Below, piece by piece: positions 42,979 through 51,989 of a stretch of 64,000 nucleotides of DNA. The notes beneath the pieces are model-generated. The model was not told the DNA's origin. It worked only from the letters and a program-made list of their open reading frames with translations, and made no database searches. The DNA comes from Bog-877 sp050734135. Its GTDB lineage: Bacteria > Chloroflexota > Dormibacteria > Aeolococcales > Bog-877. Numbering within the stretch: the stretch's first letter is position 1; every line of letters starts with the position of its first letter. The DNA is taken from assembly GCA_050734135.1 (NCBI GenBank), contig JBOHUG010000114.1, positions 118,839 to 182,838 on the forward strand. The letters are read 5' to 3'. A program made the translations under genes and the position numbers.

Positions 42979-43956
42979 ATGCCGGCCATAACCGCCGCCA
43001 ACCCGCTAGCTCTGCCCCGCGTTCCCCAGATGGATCCGGCGCTGACCGTGAATCGCCCGGTGGTCTCGATCACGGTCGCTCCCAGTGCCCTGGAGGGGGA
43101 TGGCTTCCCGGTCCGGCGGGCCTTTGCGGGCATCAGCAAGGCGGAGCTCGACCCGTTCGTGCACATGGACCAGATGGGTGAGGTCGACTACGCCCCTGGG
43201 GAGCCCAAGGGCACCCCCTGGCATCCCCATCGCGGCTTCGAGACCGTGACCTACATGATCGACGGCACCTTCCAACACCAGGACTCCAATGGGGGAGGAG
43301 GTCTGATCACTAACGGGGACACTCAGTGGATGACAGCCGGCGCGGGGATCCTCCACATCGAGACCCCACCCGAGAAGCTGGTGATGTCCGGTGGGCTCTT
43401 CCACGGGATCCAGCTGTGGGTAAACCTGCCCGCCGCCAAGAAGTGGTCGCCACCCCGCTACCAGGACATTCGGGCCGGCAAAGTGACCCTGCTCTCCTCC
43501 CCGGACGGCGGGGCTCTGGTCCGGGTCATCGCTGGCGAGCTGGCCGGTCATTCCGGCCCGGGCATAACCCACACTCCGATCGCCCTGGCTCACGTCACAC
43601 TCAGTCCTGGAGCCCAGCTGGTATTGCCATGGCGCTCGGACTTCAATGCCCTGGTGTACGGGCTCTCGGGAGCCGGCTCCGCCGGGAGCGGAGCGGCCAA
43701 GTTCCGGATGGGCCAGCTGGTGGTATTCGGCGCCGGCGACGCGCTCACCGTGGCGGCTGACCGGGAGCAGGAAAGCAACGCCCCCAACCTGGATGTGCTG
43801 ATCATGGGCGGCGAGCCGATCCGCGAGCCGGTCGCCCAGTACGGTCCGTTCGTGATGAACAGCGCCGACGAGCTGAAGCAGGCCTTCGAGGACTACCGAG
43901 CCGGCAAGCTGGGGGTGGTACCGGCTGGGCAGATCGACGCTCACGCTCGCGGCTAG
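42979..43956 (+). CDS. Pirin family protein
   Basis: Bicupin of 325 residues. The N-terminal cupin has PFVHMDQMG, HPHRGFETVTYMIDGTFQHQDS with the metal His/Glu set, and WMTAGAGILHIE. The second half has GIQLWVNLPAAKKWSPPRYQDI and a C-terminal MGGEPIREPVAQYGPFVMNS, conserved across pirins. Some pirins are quercetinases; others are redox regulators. ATG with a strong Shine-Dalgarno. Single gene converging on the UPF0047 gene. Confidence 0.9.
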   Translation: MPAITAANPLALPRVPQMDPALTVNRPVVSITVAPSALEGDGFPVRRAFAGISKAELDPFVHMDQMGEVDYAPGEPKGTPWHPHRGFETVTYMIDGTFQHQDSNGGGGLITNGDTQWMTAGAGILHIETPPEKLVMSGGLFHGIQLWVNLPAAKKWSPPRYQDIRAGKVTLLSSPDGGALVRVIAGELAGHSGPGITHTPIALAHVTLSPGAQLVLPWRSDFNALVYGLSGAGSAGSGAAKFRMGQLVVFGAGDALTVAADREQESNAPNLDVLIMGGEPIREPVAQYGPFVMNSADELKQAFEDYRAGKLGVVPAGQIDAHARG

Positions 43957-44005
43957 CCCGTCCCCGCTGCGAACTGGGCCGTCTTCCTCGGCCTCATTTC
44001 GCGGA

Positions 44006-44038
44006 GCCGAACGAGGATCGGCAGTGACCCCGTTCGGC
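44006..44038. terminator. Inverted repeat between convergent genes, candidate terminator
   Basis: GCCGAACG (44006-44013) pairs perfectly with CGTTCGGC (44031-44038) across a 17-nt loop. It is between the pirin stop and the UPF0047 stop; no T-run follows. Confidence 0.4.
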
Positions 44039-44045
44039 CTCTGGG

Positions 44046-44447
44046 TCAGTCGGAGAGGAAACAGAGCCTCACCCGGCGCTGATTGTTCTCCTGATTGGTG
44101 TCGATCAGGGCGAGGCTCTGCCAGGTGCCTAGCTGAGGGACGCCCTCCAGCACTGGCACCGACAGTGAGCAACCCAGCAGCGCGGGCAGCAAGTGGTCCC
44201 GGCCGTGACCCGGGCCTCCGTGTTGGTGACGGTAGGTAGCCTCCCGGGGCAGAGAGCGCTCCAGCCAGCGGAGCAGATCGATGTCGCTGCCCGCGCCCAG
44301 TTCGACCACCACCAGCGCCGCCGTGGCGTGGGGTACGAAGGCCTGTACCAGACCGTCGCCCTTCCCGGCGCAGAACTTGCGGAGCTGGGAGGTTAGATCC
44401 ACGATCGCGGACCCTGTCGTGTCGACCCGAAGCTCTTCCGAGATCAA
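44046..44447 (-). CDS. UPF0047 / YjbQ-family protein
   Basis: 133 residues. FVPHATAALVVVE, the His pair in GPGHGRDHLLPALLG, VPVLEGVPQLGTWQSLALID and a C-terminal RRVRLCF are the whole family pattern. Members show weak thiamine-phosphate-synthase activity; the physiological role is unsettled. TTG start with GGGAGGAG upstream. Confidence 0.9.
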   Translation of the reverse strand: MISEELRVDTTGSAIVDLTSQLRKFCAGKGDGLVQAFVPHATAALVVVELGAGSDIDLLRWLERSLPREATYRHQHGGPGHGRDHLLPALLGCSLSVPVLEGVPQLGTWQSLALIDTNQENNQRRVRLCFLSD

Positions 44448-44538
44448 GTCGGACTCCTCCCTTCAAGTGGCGCAGCGCGGGCACAACCGAGCAACGCCCA
44501 GGGCGAGCTGGGCATCGCCCGGTCTCGCCGCGGAATTG

Positions 44539-44572
44539 CTGGCCAGCCGGTGCCTTGTCGCTAGCTGGCCAG
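44539..44572 (-). terminator. Hairpin at the end of the VOC gene, candidate terminator
   Basis: CTGGCCAGC (44539-44547) and GCTGGCCAG (44564-44572) form a perfect 9-bp stem with a 16-nt loop, spanning the VOC stop codon. No T-run follows on the minus strand. Confidence 0.35.
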
Positions 44573-44938
44573 GTGAGGATGGGGGTGATCTTCGGCCTTC
44601 ACCAGGCCGATCAGGTGACCCTCTGGGTCACAGAACAGCGCCATGGTCGGCCCTCCAGGAACATCGGTGACCGGTAGCCTCACCTTTCCCCCTAGTTTCT
44701 CAACCTCGTCCAGCGTCGCCTTAGGGTCCTCGACCTCGACGTAGAAAGTGACCCACGACGCCTCGTCGCTGCCGTCTCCGGCGCCGATTCCGCCAGGGAT
44801 CCCATCTCCCGTGCTGACCAGGCCGTACGCCATCGGGTTGTTGGAGTCGATCTGCCAGTCGAAGAGCTTCTGATAGAAAGCCTGCAGTGCCTTGCCGTCC
44901 TTCCCCGTGACCTCGAAATGCACGACCGGATTGCCCAC
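44561..44938 (-). CDS. VOC-family (glyoxalase/bleomycin-resistance fold) protein
   Basis: 125 residues forming one vicinal-oxygen-chelate domain: PVVHFEVTGKDGKALQAFYQKLFDW at the start and MALFCDPEGHLIGLV at the end, with a metal-ligand-like His and Glu in their usual places. Such proteins act as lyases, dioxygenases or binding proteins. GTG 44938 after GGAGGAG; the extra 14 codons upstream are unlikely to be translated. Confidence 0.85.
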   Translation of the reverse strand: MGNPVVHFEVTGKDGKALQAFYQKLFDWQIDSNNPMAYGLVSTGDGIPGGIGAGDGSDEASWVTFYVEVEDPKATLDEVEKLGGKVRLPVTDVPGGPTMALFCDPEGHLIGLVKAEDHPHPHLAS

Positions 44939-45016
44939 TTCACTCCTCCCACGATGGTGGCTGGCAGCTGCCTGTCCCAACTATCGCACCGTAGCGGGGA
45001 AAGGTTTAAGGATGAG

Positions 45017-45604
45017 TTACTGACCAGCCGCCTCGGCGCGGGCTCCCAGGTCGAGCGCCCCCGCGAGGGCGAGTCCAGCCAGGGTTTTGGCGTCTCGCAG
45101 CTGGCCCTGATAGGCGAGCTCAGCGACCTCGGTTGGCGAGAAGGACTTGGTCTGGAGGACCTCGTCGGGGTCGGGGCTGACCCCCTCGACCCTCGTCAAT
45201 CCGGTTGCCCGGAAGTACCAGAACAGTTCGGTGCTGTAGCCCGGAGCCAGGAAGGTGGCCCCCACCCCAAGCCACGATTCTGCCGCGTATCCGGTCTCCT
45301 CGGCTAGCTCTCGGCGGGCGGTCTCCAATGGAGACTCTCCGGGCTCTCGGCCCCCGGCGGGGATCTCCCAGAGCACCTCTTTGGCGGCGTGACGGTACTG
45401 CCTCACCAGCACCACCGAACCGTCCTCGGCCAGCGCCACCACACCCACCCCCCCGGGGTGGTGCACCACCTCCCGTTCGGCTTCTCCACCACTCTGCAAG
45501 CGAACTCGATCCACGGTGATCCGGATGCGGCGTCCGGAGAAGTGCTCGTGGCTGACAATCAGGACCTCTGGCTCGAGCTCCAAGTTGGCCATCACCTCGA
45601 GCAT
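45017..45604 (-). CDS. NUDIX hydrolase, ADP-ribose pyrophosphatase type
   Basis: 195 residues. The Nudix box is intact: GG.EPGES...ARREL.EETG, starting in IPAGGREPGES. VVLVRQYRHA before the box and SPDPDEVLQTKSFSPTEV after it are typical of NudF-type ADP-ribose pyrophosphatases. Divergent from the small gene at 45637, with 32 nt between starts. Confidence 0.9.
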   Translation of the reverse strand: MLEVMANLELEPEVLIVSHEHFSGRRIRITVDRVRLQSGGEAEREVVHHPGGVGVVALAEDGSVVLVRQYRHAAKEVLWEIPAGGREPGESPLETARRELAEETGYAAESWLGVGATFLAPGYSTELFWYFRATGLTRVEGVSPDPDEVLQTKSFSPTEVAELAYQGQLRDAKTLAGLALAGALDLGARAEAAGQ

Positions 45605-45623
45605 AGGCCAAAGCGGGCGTGGT

Positions 45624-45629
45624 TATGAT
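45624..45629 (+). promoter_or_regulatory. -10 element of a leaderless promoter
   Basis: TATGAT, 7 nt before ATG 45637. The same bases form the upstream region of the divergent NUDIX gene. Confidence 0.45.
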
Positions 45630-45636
45630 GGCGCCC

Positions 45637-46014
45637 ATGTCGCTGGGCGCTGCCTACACGAACCCCTACGAGGTGACCGCGCTCCAGATCGCGGCCGCCA
45701 GTGTCCAGCTCAACTTTCGCTCTCGGCACCGGCGCAGCCCCCAGCAGCGGCTGGAGGCCTCCGATGCCTTGCTGGAGGAGGTCGAGTGCTGCCGACTGCT
45801 GGCCAGCCCGTCGGTGTCGGGGTGGGTATACGAGCAGGTGGCGGCCCTTGCCAAGTCGATTGACCCCGGGCTGCGCATGGCCCTCGGCCTCAGTCGTGAC
45901 CCCGAAGTTGTGGGCCAGATCCTCTTCCTGGTCCAGGGGCGGCTGATGCGGGCCGCCCAGGAGGAGCGCAGCCGAGGACTCGCGCCTGTCATCCCACTCT
46001 TCCCCGCCAGCTGA
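45637..46014 (+). CDS. Uncharacterised small helical protein
   Basis: 125 residues, predicted mostly helical, no signal peptide, no motif recognised. ATG 45637 is chosen because TATGAT ends 7 nt upstream; in-frame ATGs further up would lie within the -10. The following pfkB gene starts 19 nt later on the same strand. Confidence 0.6.
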   Translation: MSLGAAYTNPYEVTALQIAAASVQLNFRSRHRRSPQQRLEASDALLEEVECCRLLASPSVSGWVYEQVAALAKSIDPGLRMALGLSRDPEVVGQILFLVQGRLMRAAQEERSRGLAPVIPLFPAS

Positions 46015-46033
46015 GGAGCCGCCGGGACGCCGC

Positions 46034-46897
46034 GTGGGCTGGTCGGTCACAGCTGCCGGAACCCTAGGCTTCGATGACCTGACCACCCCAGCCGGACGGC
46101 GGCGGGAAGTTCCCGGAGGATCTGCTCTCTACTTCTCGCTGGCTGCCCGTCACCTCTGCGAGGTTCGGGTCGTGGCGGCGATCGGCCCGGACGGAGGTCC
46201 GCTCCTGGAGATCCTCGACACGGCGGAAATCGACCGAACCGGGGTGGCCCTGCTCCCGGGAGAGACTTACCGGTGGCGCGCGGAGCACCACATCACGGAC
46301 GCGGCTCCGGTCGCGGAGGAGCAGCAGCTCGGGGTTTATCGCGACTGGCGCCCCCGACTAACTGAAGTCGCGCGCCAGAGCGGGATACTGTTTCTCGGCT
46401 CAATGCACCCCAATCGCCAGATGGAGATACTCACGCAGTGCTCGGGAGCGCAACTCGTGGCGCTCGACACCATGCGCGACTTCGTCCGCAGCAACCCCAA
46501 TGAACTCGACCAGCTCTTGCACCACGCAGATGTGTTCTTCGCCACCGAGGCGGAACTGCGAGCACTGCTTCCGGAGAGTGGCGCCGATGCGATAGCGACT
46601 GCGCAACAGGCAGTCGTTTACTGGAGTCTGCGCACGGTAGTCCTCAAGCGAGGTGCGCGGGGAGCGGTAGTCGTGTCAGGTGACTCCGTCCGCAAATTTC
46701 CGGCGACACCCGGTCCGCCGGTAGTGGACCCCACCGGGGCGGGCGACGCGTTCGCCGGAGGCATGCTGGGGCGTCTGGCTCAGCTCCGGCGAAGCGACGA
46801 CCAGGCCGTGGAACGGGCCATGGCTGATGGCGCCGCCGCGGCGCGGACCGCGATCTCTGCCTTTGGCGCAGCCGCATTACTCCGGTCCTCTCGCTGA
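46034..46897 (+). CDS. PfkB-family carbohydrate/nucleoside kinase
   Basis: 287 residues in the ribokinase fold. PGGSALYFSLAARHL near the N-terminus is substrate-binding; the PfkB signature 2 is VVDPTGAGDAFAGG with the catalytic Asp; VVLKRGARGAVV precedes it. The sugar or nucleoside substrate cannot be told. GTG start. Confidence 0.88.
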   Translation: MGWSVTAAGTLGFDDLTTPAGRRREVPGGSALYFSLAARHLCEVRVVAAIGPDGGPLLEILDTAEIDRTGVALLPGETYRWRAEHHITDAAPVAEEQQLGVYRDWRPRLTEVARQSGILFLGSMHPNRQMEILTQCSGAQLVALDTMRDFVRSNPNELDQLLHHADVFFATEAELRALLPESGADAIATAQQAVVYWSLRTVVLKRGARGAVVVSGDSVRKFPATPGPPVVDPTGAGDAFAGGMLGRLAQLRRSDDQAVERAMADGAAAARTAISAFGAAALLRSSR

Positions 46898-46984
46898 TTC
46901 CAGGGACCAAATAACCGTGCGCCGCGTACGCGGGCAGTCGGTGTTCAGGCAGCAGCCCCGGACCAAACTGCCGTCGTCACCCTT

Positions 46985-48379
46985 TCAGCCACCTTTTACC
47001 GTGTCGAACAGCAGGATCAGGGTTAGAAAGATGAGCACTGCGGCGGTGGTACCGCCGACCATATTGGCCAGTCGGCCGTTGGCGCGCTTCCCCATCAGGC
47101 GCACATTGTTGCTCAGGCGCAGCATAAACACCAGTACCACGGGGAGCAGGACACCATCTACTACCTGGGTGACCAGCAAGACCGCGATGAGGTTGACTCC
47201 GGGAATCAGGACGCAGATCCCGCCCGCTGTGAGCAGACCCACAAAGACCGCATAAAACACTGGCGCTTCGTGGACGGAGCTGGAGAGTCCTCGCTCCGTA
47301 CCGAACGCCTCCGCGACGACGAATGCGGTGGAAATCGGCAGCACTCCGGCCGCCAGCAGCGAGGCTCCCAGGAGGCCTACCGCGAACAGATACTTAGCGC
47401 TGGTGCCTACCAGAGGGCTCAGCGCGCGGGCCGCCTGTCCGGGAGTGGTGATGTTGATGACTCCGTGGGCGTGCAACGTGGCAGCTGCGGTGATGAGGAT
47501 GCACGCAACCACCACGTCGGCCAGGATGCTGCTGGCGATAACCTCTGCCCGTACATAACCGTAATCGGACTCAGTAGTCCCTTTGTCGGCGACCGCCGAC
47601 TGCAGGTACAGCTGCATGTACGGGGTCACCGAGGTGCCGATGAAGGCGATCAGGAGAAAGACAAAACTACCACCGCCCGAGAAGGTGGGCACGAAAGTGT
47701 CGTGGGCGGCCTGCCCCCAGTTCGGGTGAACGATAAACAACGTGATCACGTAGGCGACGAAGACCGCGCCCATGGCGAGGAACACCCTCTCCACCCGGGC
47801 GTAATTGGAGCGAAGTACCAGCCAGCCGAGCAGTCCGCCGGTCAAGGGAGCGCTCAGCTCCGGAGGCAGCCCGAAGAGCTGGAGCGCGGCCGCCACTCCG
47901 GCGAACTCGGCGATTGTGGTACCGCCGTTGGCGAGGATTACCACCGCGGCCGCGACCAGCGCCCAACGGACTCCGAACTCTTCCCGGATCAGGGCCATCA
48001 GGCCTTTGCCGGTGCAAACCCCGAGCCGGGCCGCCATCTCCTGGACCACGATTACTGCCAGCACGATCAGCAGGAGAGCCCAGAGGAGCTCGTAGCCGGT
48101 CTGAGCACCGGCCTGCGAGTAGGTGGCGATGCCACCGGCGTCGTTGCCGGCGTTGGCGGCGATCAGACCGGGCCCGAGGATGGCAAAGAACCGCCAAATC
48201 CGGGGGAGCCGGCGGGGGCGCAGCCGCCGGGGCAAAATCGGCGGGAGTCGCGACCGTGTGGCTCCCGGCCAGTGGACCGCTCGAGTCAGGCTCCTGCGGT
48301 TGCGCCCCTCAGACTCAGAGGGGGCTCGAGTTTCCGGCTTCTCGGGGCCCAGGCCCCCAGATTCGTGACGGAGGTTCAT
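46985..48379 (-). CDS. NRAMP-family divalent metal transporter
   Basis: About 464 residues with eleven predicted membrane helices after a basic, probably disordered ~60-residue N-terminal tail. TM1 reads GPGLIAANAGNDAGG, where canonical NRAMP Mn/Fe transporters have DPGN; TM6 reads TSVTPYMQLYLQS where they have MPH. The substrate may therefore differ (Mg2+ or another ion), as in NRAMP-related magnesium transporters. ATG 48379 follows GGAG; GTG 48409 is the alternative. It is directly downstream of the PRC/MgtE-N/CBS gene. Confidence 0.85.
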   Translation of the reverse strand: MNLRHESGGLGPEKPETRAPSESEGRNRRSLTRAVHWPGATRSRLPPILPRRLRPRRLPRIWRFFAILGPGLIAANAGNDAGGIATYSQAGAQTGYELLWALLLIVLAVIVVQEMAARLGVCTGKGLMALIREEFGVRWALVAAAVVILANGGTTIAEFAGVAAALQLFGLPPELSAPLTGGLLGWLVLRSNYARVERVFLAMGAVFVAYVITLFIVHPNWGQAAHDTFVPTFSGGGSFVFLLIAFIGTSVTPYMQLYLQSAVADKGTTESDYGYVRAEVIASSILADVVVACILITAAATLHAHGVINITTPGQAARALSPLVGTSAKYLFAVGLLGASLLAAGVLPISTAFVVAEAFGTERGLSSSVHEAPVFYAVFVGLLTAGGICVLIPGVNLIAVLLVTQVVDGVLLPVVLVFMLRLSNNVRLMGKRANGRLANMVGGTTAAVLIFLTLILLFDTVKGG

Positions 48380-48442
48380 CACGACTCCGGGGCGCGCGCA
48401 GCCGGGCACTGACCCGGGCCGACCCCCTGTCGGCGAACGCCA

Positions 48443-49696
48443 TCACGCTCCGGGCCCCACCCGGCGTCGGAGTTGGGGTGGCAGGACCTCCGCCAGCACG
48501 TCGTCGACGGTGACGATTCCCTGGATGCGGTCCTGCTCGTCCACAACAGGGACGGCGAGCAGGTTGTACTTGGCCAGCAGCGCGGCCACCTCTTCGGGAG
48601 AACTGTTCAAGGGCACCGAGAACACCTTGCGAATCATGAACTGGGCGACCTTGGTCTCCGGACTCGCGACGATCAGATCCCGCAGGCTCAACACCCCCCG
48701 AAGCCGTTCTTGACTGTCGATGACGAAGATGTAATAGATCGACTCCGCCTCCGGCTCCAGCTCCCGGATCCTCTCGATCGCCTGGGCCGCCGTCAGCCGC
48801 TGCGGGATGGCCACGTAGTCAGGGGTCATCAACCCCCCTGCGGTGTCCTCCTCGTAGGCCAGGAGTTCCTGGACGTCGCCAGCCTCCTCCGCCTGCATCT
48901 CCGCGATCAGCTCGGCCCGCCGCTCGGGCGAGAGGTCAGCCAGCAGATCGGCGGCTTCATCGGGAGCCATCGCCTCAAGGATGTCGGCCGCCCGCTCCAA
49001 AGAGAGCCGCTCCAAGATCTGCGCCTGGATCGTCTCGTCGGTCTCCTCCAGGGTGTCGGCGGCAGTCTCGTCGTCGAGGGTGGCGAAGACAGCCTGACGG
49101 TCGGCATTGCTCATCTGCTCCACGATGTCGGCGATGTCGGCTGGATGGAGTCGGGCCAACTTCTTGTAGGACATCCGCAAGCGCATGTTCCGACCGTCGC
49201 CGCGCAGGGTCTCTACCGTATCCCAGGCGATGAATTTCTGCGCCCAGTCCCGGTGCAGGGCGCGAGCCACCCGCTTACCGAGCTCTTCGATCCCCAGCCG
49301 GCGGAGCAGCCCCCGGCCGCCGATGTCCACCCCCACCACCAGAAGTTTGCCGCCCACGTTGGCCAGCTGCAGATCGTTGACCCGCACCACCCGGCGGCCA
49401 TCGGTGTCGATCAACTGCTTGTCGAGGACATCGCGACTCAGATAGAGCTCTTCCTCGGCTGGCTCGTGCCGAACCAGTTCCGACTCCGGCTCGCGCAGGC
49501 TGATCTCGCGCTCGGTGTATTGGCGCACAGAGCCCCAAGGCACGATCAGGGCATCTCTCCCCCGATGGCTCACCACCAACCCCGTCACGCGAGGATACGG
49601 ATCGCCCATCCGGGCCACCAGGTCTCGCACTGTGCCCACCGTGTGCTGGCGCACGTCCACCACGGTGGCACGCAGGAGCTCGCTGAGAAAGATCAT
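48443..49696 (-). CDS. PRC-barrel / MgtE N-terminal / CBS-pair protein without a membrane domain
   Basis: 417 residues. One or two PRC-barrel-like segments (about 1-160), then the superhelical MgtE-N domain with repeated units (LHPADIADIVEQM, LERAADILEAMAPDEAADLLADL, LIAEMQ), the VQELLAYEEDTAGGLMTPDYVAIP linker, and a CBS pair ending GIVTVDDVLAEVL. It matches the cytosolic Mg2+-sensing half of MgtE, but no transmembrane helices follow. It probably gates or senses for the NRAMP transporter encoded 63 nt downstream. Confidence 0.88.
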   Translation of the reverse strand: MIFLSELLRATVVDVRQHTVGTVRDLVARMGDPYPRVTGLVVSHRGRDALIVPWGSVRQYTEREISLREPESELVRHEPAEEELYLSRDVLDKQLIDTDGRRVVRVNDLQLANVGGKLLVVGVDIGGRGLLRRLGIEELGKRVARALHRDWAQKFIAWDTVETLRGDGRNMRLRMSYKKLARLHPADIADIVEQMSNADRQAVFATLDDETAADTLEETDETIQAQILERLSLERAADILEAMAPDEAADLLADLSPERRAELIAEMQAEEAGDVQELLAYEEDTAGGLMTPDYVAIPQRLTAAQAIERIRELEPEAESIYYIFVIDSQERLRGVLSLRDLIVASPETKVAQFMIRKVFSVPLNSSPEEVAALLAKYNLLAVPVVDEQDRIQGIVTVDDVLAEVLPPQLRRRVGPGA

Positions 49697-49782
49697 GGCC
49701 GAGTTCTCCGCGGGGCTGGATCCCCGGCGACACCGTCGAAGAGGCGGACGCCGAGGGAACCGTATCCTACCAGGGAAACGTT

Positions 49783-50496
49783 ATGAGTTTGCCTGAACTG
49801 GAGAACTTTGCCCGCGCGCTGGTGGTTGTGGCGCACCCGGATGACGCTGAATTCAGTTCTTCGGGCACCGTCGCGCTCTGGACTGATAAGGGCATCGAGG
49901 TCAACTATGTGATCTGCACCGACGGGGCAGCTGGGGCGGCGGACCCGACCCTGCAACAGCCTGAGCTGGCCGCCATCCGGGAGGTGGAGCAGCGTGAGGC
50001 AGCCGACGTGCTGGGGGTCCAGGAGGTCTTCTTCCTGCGCCAGCCGGACGGGGAGCTCCGGGTTGGCCGCGAGATCAGAGGCCAGCTGGTACGGCTGATC
50101 CGCCAGCACCGACCCGATCTGATCATCTGTCAGAACGCCGTCCGCAACTACTCCAACCTCTACGGCAACCATCCCGATCACCTGGCCGCGGGACAGCTGG
50201 CGATCGAAGCCGTCTACCCGTACTCCCGCAACCCGTATGCCTATCCCGACCTGCTGGCCCAGGGGCTACCACCGCACTCGGTCCGGGAGGTCTGGGTCGT
50301 CGGAACCGAGAGCCCGGACCACTTCGTGGATGTCGAGACCACGGTCGATCGCAAGCTCGAGGCGCTGGCCCGTCACCGTAGCCAGCACTCCCCAGGCGAG
50401 GATTTCTCGCCCCGCGTCCTGGAGCGGATGGCCAAGATGGGAGAGCCTCACGGCTTCGCCTACGCGGAGTCATTTCGCAAACTCTCCAGCGGGTAG
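49783..50496 (+). CDS. PIG-L (LmbE) family deacetylase
   Basis: 237 residues. Zinc motif AHPDDAE near the N-terminus, the third His in NHPDHLAAG, and ICTDGAAG. Family members deacetylate GlcNAc conjugates (MshB, Mca, BshB-like). Combined with the MshA-like gene this hints at a thiol cofactor, but PIG-L enzymes are diverse. ATG start 50 nt downstream of TATCCT. Divergent from the MgtE-N gene. Confidence 0.88.
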   Translation: MSLPELENFARALVVVAHPDDAEFSSSGTVALWTDKGIEVNYVICTDGAAGAADPTLQQPELAAIREVEQREAADVLGVQEVFFLRQPDGELRVGREIRGQLVRLIRQHRPDLIICQNAVRNYSNLYGNHPDHLAAGQLAIEAVYPYSRNPYAYPDLLAQGLPPHSVREVWVVGTESPDHFVDVETTVDRKLEALARHRSQHSPGEDFSPRVLERMAKMGEPHGFAYAESFRKLSSG

Positions 50497-50500
50497 CACG

Positions 50501-51547
50501 GTGACCGAGCCGACGATCACGGTCCTCCACGGGGATGAGACCGGTGAGGAGCTGCTGGTGGAGGCGCTCCGCATCCTCACCGTCCCTGCGCTTCAGAGCC
50601 GGCTCGCCCTGGAGCATGTCGATCTTTCCCTGTCGGCCCGTCGCAGCAGCGACAACGGGGTGGTCCACCAGGCGGCGGAGATGATGCGGGCCAGCCACTT
50701 CGGACTCAAGGCGGCGACTGTCACTCCGGAGGGGATTGGTGAGATCGGGAGTCCGAACGCGGTCCTGCGCTCCGAGGTCGGCGGAGATGTGATCATCCGC
50801 ACCGGACGGCGGATTCCCGGAGTCGCCCCGCTCGGTGGTGTCCACTCCCCCATCACCGTGGTCCGGATGGCGGTTGACGACGCCTATGGGGCGGTCGAGT
50901 GGCGTGAGGGTGAGGGCCGGGATGAGCTCGGGTTCCGGACGACCAAAGTCAGCCGGGAGCACTGCCGGAGGGTGGCCGAGTACTCCTTTGTCGAGGCCGG
51001 CCGCACCAATGCGACGGTCTTTGGAGGACCCAAATTCACCGTCTCCCGGGTTTACGAGGGAATGCTCAAAGAGGAGATGGACGACGCCAGCCAGCGGCAC
51101 CCGGAAGTCCGTTATGAGCCCCAGTTGATTGACGCCACCTTCGCCTTGATCCTGACCCGGGACGACCGACTGGTGATTCCGGCGCTCAACCGCGATGGCG
51201 ACATCCTCTCCGACCTGGTGCTCGCTCTCTACGGCACCCTGGCCGGGAGCGAGTCGCTCCTCATTGGCTTCGATGACGCCAGCCGGCCCACCCTGCTGAT
51301 GGCGGAGGCGCCCCACGGGACCGCTCCAGCGTTGCAGGGCCGCCACATCGCCAACCCGATGGCCATGATCCTGGCTGCGGCGGCGGTGCTGGAGCACACC
51401 GATGAGGAGTTTCTGATCGGGTTCGGGGGCCTGGTGAGAGACGCCACCATGGGGGCTGTGTTCGACGGGGTCCGAACCGCGGACCTGGGCGGGCACGCTC
51501 GGACCGAGGAGTTCACCGCTGCCGTCATAGAGCGCCTACCGGGCTGA
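50501..51547 (+). CDS. Isocitrate/isopropylmalate dehydrogenase-family protein
   Basis: 348 residues. ITVLHGDETGEE stands where the family has PGDGIGPE. GPKFTVSRVYEGMLKEEM, NRDGDILSDLVLALYG and the NAD(P)-site MAEAPHGTAPALQGRHIANPMAMIL are conserved. The usual active-site K-A-N segment is altered to GGPKFTVSR. It could be a genuine ICDH/IPMDH relative or one with another beta-decarboxylation substrate. GTG start 2 nt after the PIG-L stop. Confidence 0.75.
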   Translation: MTEPTITVLHGDETGEELLVEALRILTVPALQSRLALEHVDLSLSARRSSDNGVVHQAAEMMRASHFGLKAATVTPEGIGEIGSPNAVLRSEVGGDVIIRTGRRIPGVAPLGGVHSPITVVRMAVDDAYGAVEWREGEGRDELGFRTTKVSREHCRRVAEYSFVEAGRTNATVFGGPKFTVSRVYEGMLKEEMDDASQRHPEVRYEPQLIDATFALILTRDDRLVIPALNRDGDILSDLVLALYGTLAGSESLLIGFDDASRPTLLMAEAPHGTAPALQGRHIANPMAMILAAAAVLEHTDEEFLIGFGGLVRDATMGAVFDGVRTADLGGHARTEEFTAAVIERLPG

Positions 51548-51592
51548 CCGCCCAGATCGTTCTTCGCTCAGGTTGATCTCAGGTGGGCTGGG

Positions 51593-51598
51593 TATACT
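51593..51598 (+). promoter_or_regulatory. -10 element upstream of the zinc-ribbon gene
   Basis: TATACT, 15 nt before ATG 51614, with GGGGGAGGAAG between: a short-leader promoter for the Fe-S locus. Confidence 0.45.
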
Positions 51599-51613
51599 CG
51601 GGGGGAGGAAGAG

Positions 51614-51958
51614 ATGGATATCTTGGCATTCCTGCGAGAGCGAGCTGGGGCATTCCGGTGCCCCATGTGCCGGCGCTCGTTGGCTGACTGCAAGTTGCGG
51701 CAGCTCGACCACGAGGGTCAGAAGTACACGGTGGAGGTCACCTGCCGGAACTGCGAACTCGCCTTCCTGGTGGCGCTGGAACTGGCCTCCAGCGAGGCGG
51801 CGGATACGGACCCCGGCGAGCAGGAGGTGGAGTTGGTGCTCGGCTCGGAAAGTGATGCCGACCCTATCAGCAACGATGAGCTCCTGGAGTTGCATCGGAC
51901 TTTGAGTGGCCATGCGGGACCCTTGACAGCGCTGCTCAAAGAGCGCGCCAACGACTGA
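51614..51958 (+). CDS. Small zinc-ribbon protein
   Basis: 114 residues. CPMC (residues 17-20) and CRNC (44-47) spaced 27 apart form a zinc ribbon; the C-terminal half is acidic. Function unknown. First gene of the run leading into the IscS-type desulfurase. Confidence 0.7.
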   Translation: MDILAFLRERAGAFRCPMCRRSLADCKLRQLDHEGQKYTVEVTCRNCELAFLVALELASSEAADTDPGEQEVELVLGSESDADPISNDELLELHRTLSGHAGPLTALLKERAND

Positions 51959-51989
51959 AGGCGGCGCCTCCGGCCCGGCGCCCCAGCTC

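Noticed and set aside
43006..44484. 492-codon minus-strand frame across pirin
   Set aside because: Shadow of pirin, and would swallow the UPF0047 gene in a different frame.
47270..48412. 380-codon plus-strand frame over the NRAMP gene
   Set aside because: Antisense shadow of a transporter; composition is polar and repetitive with no domain.
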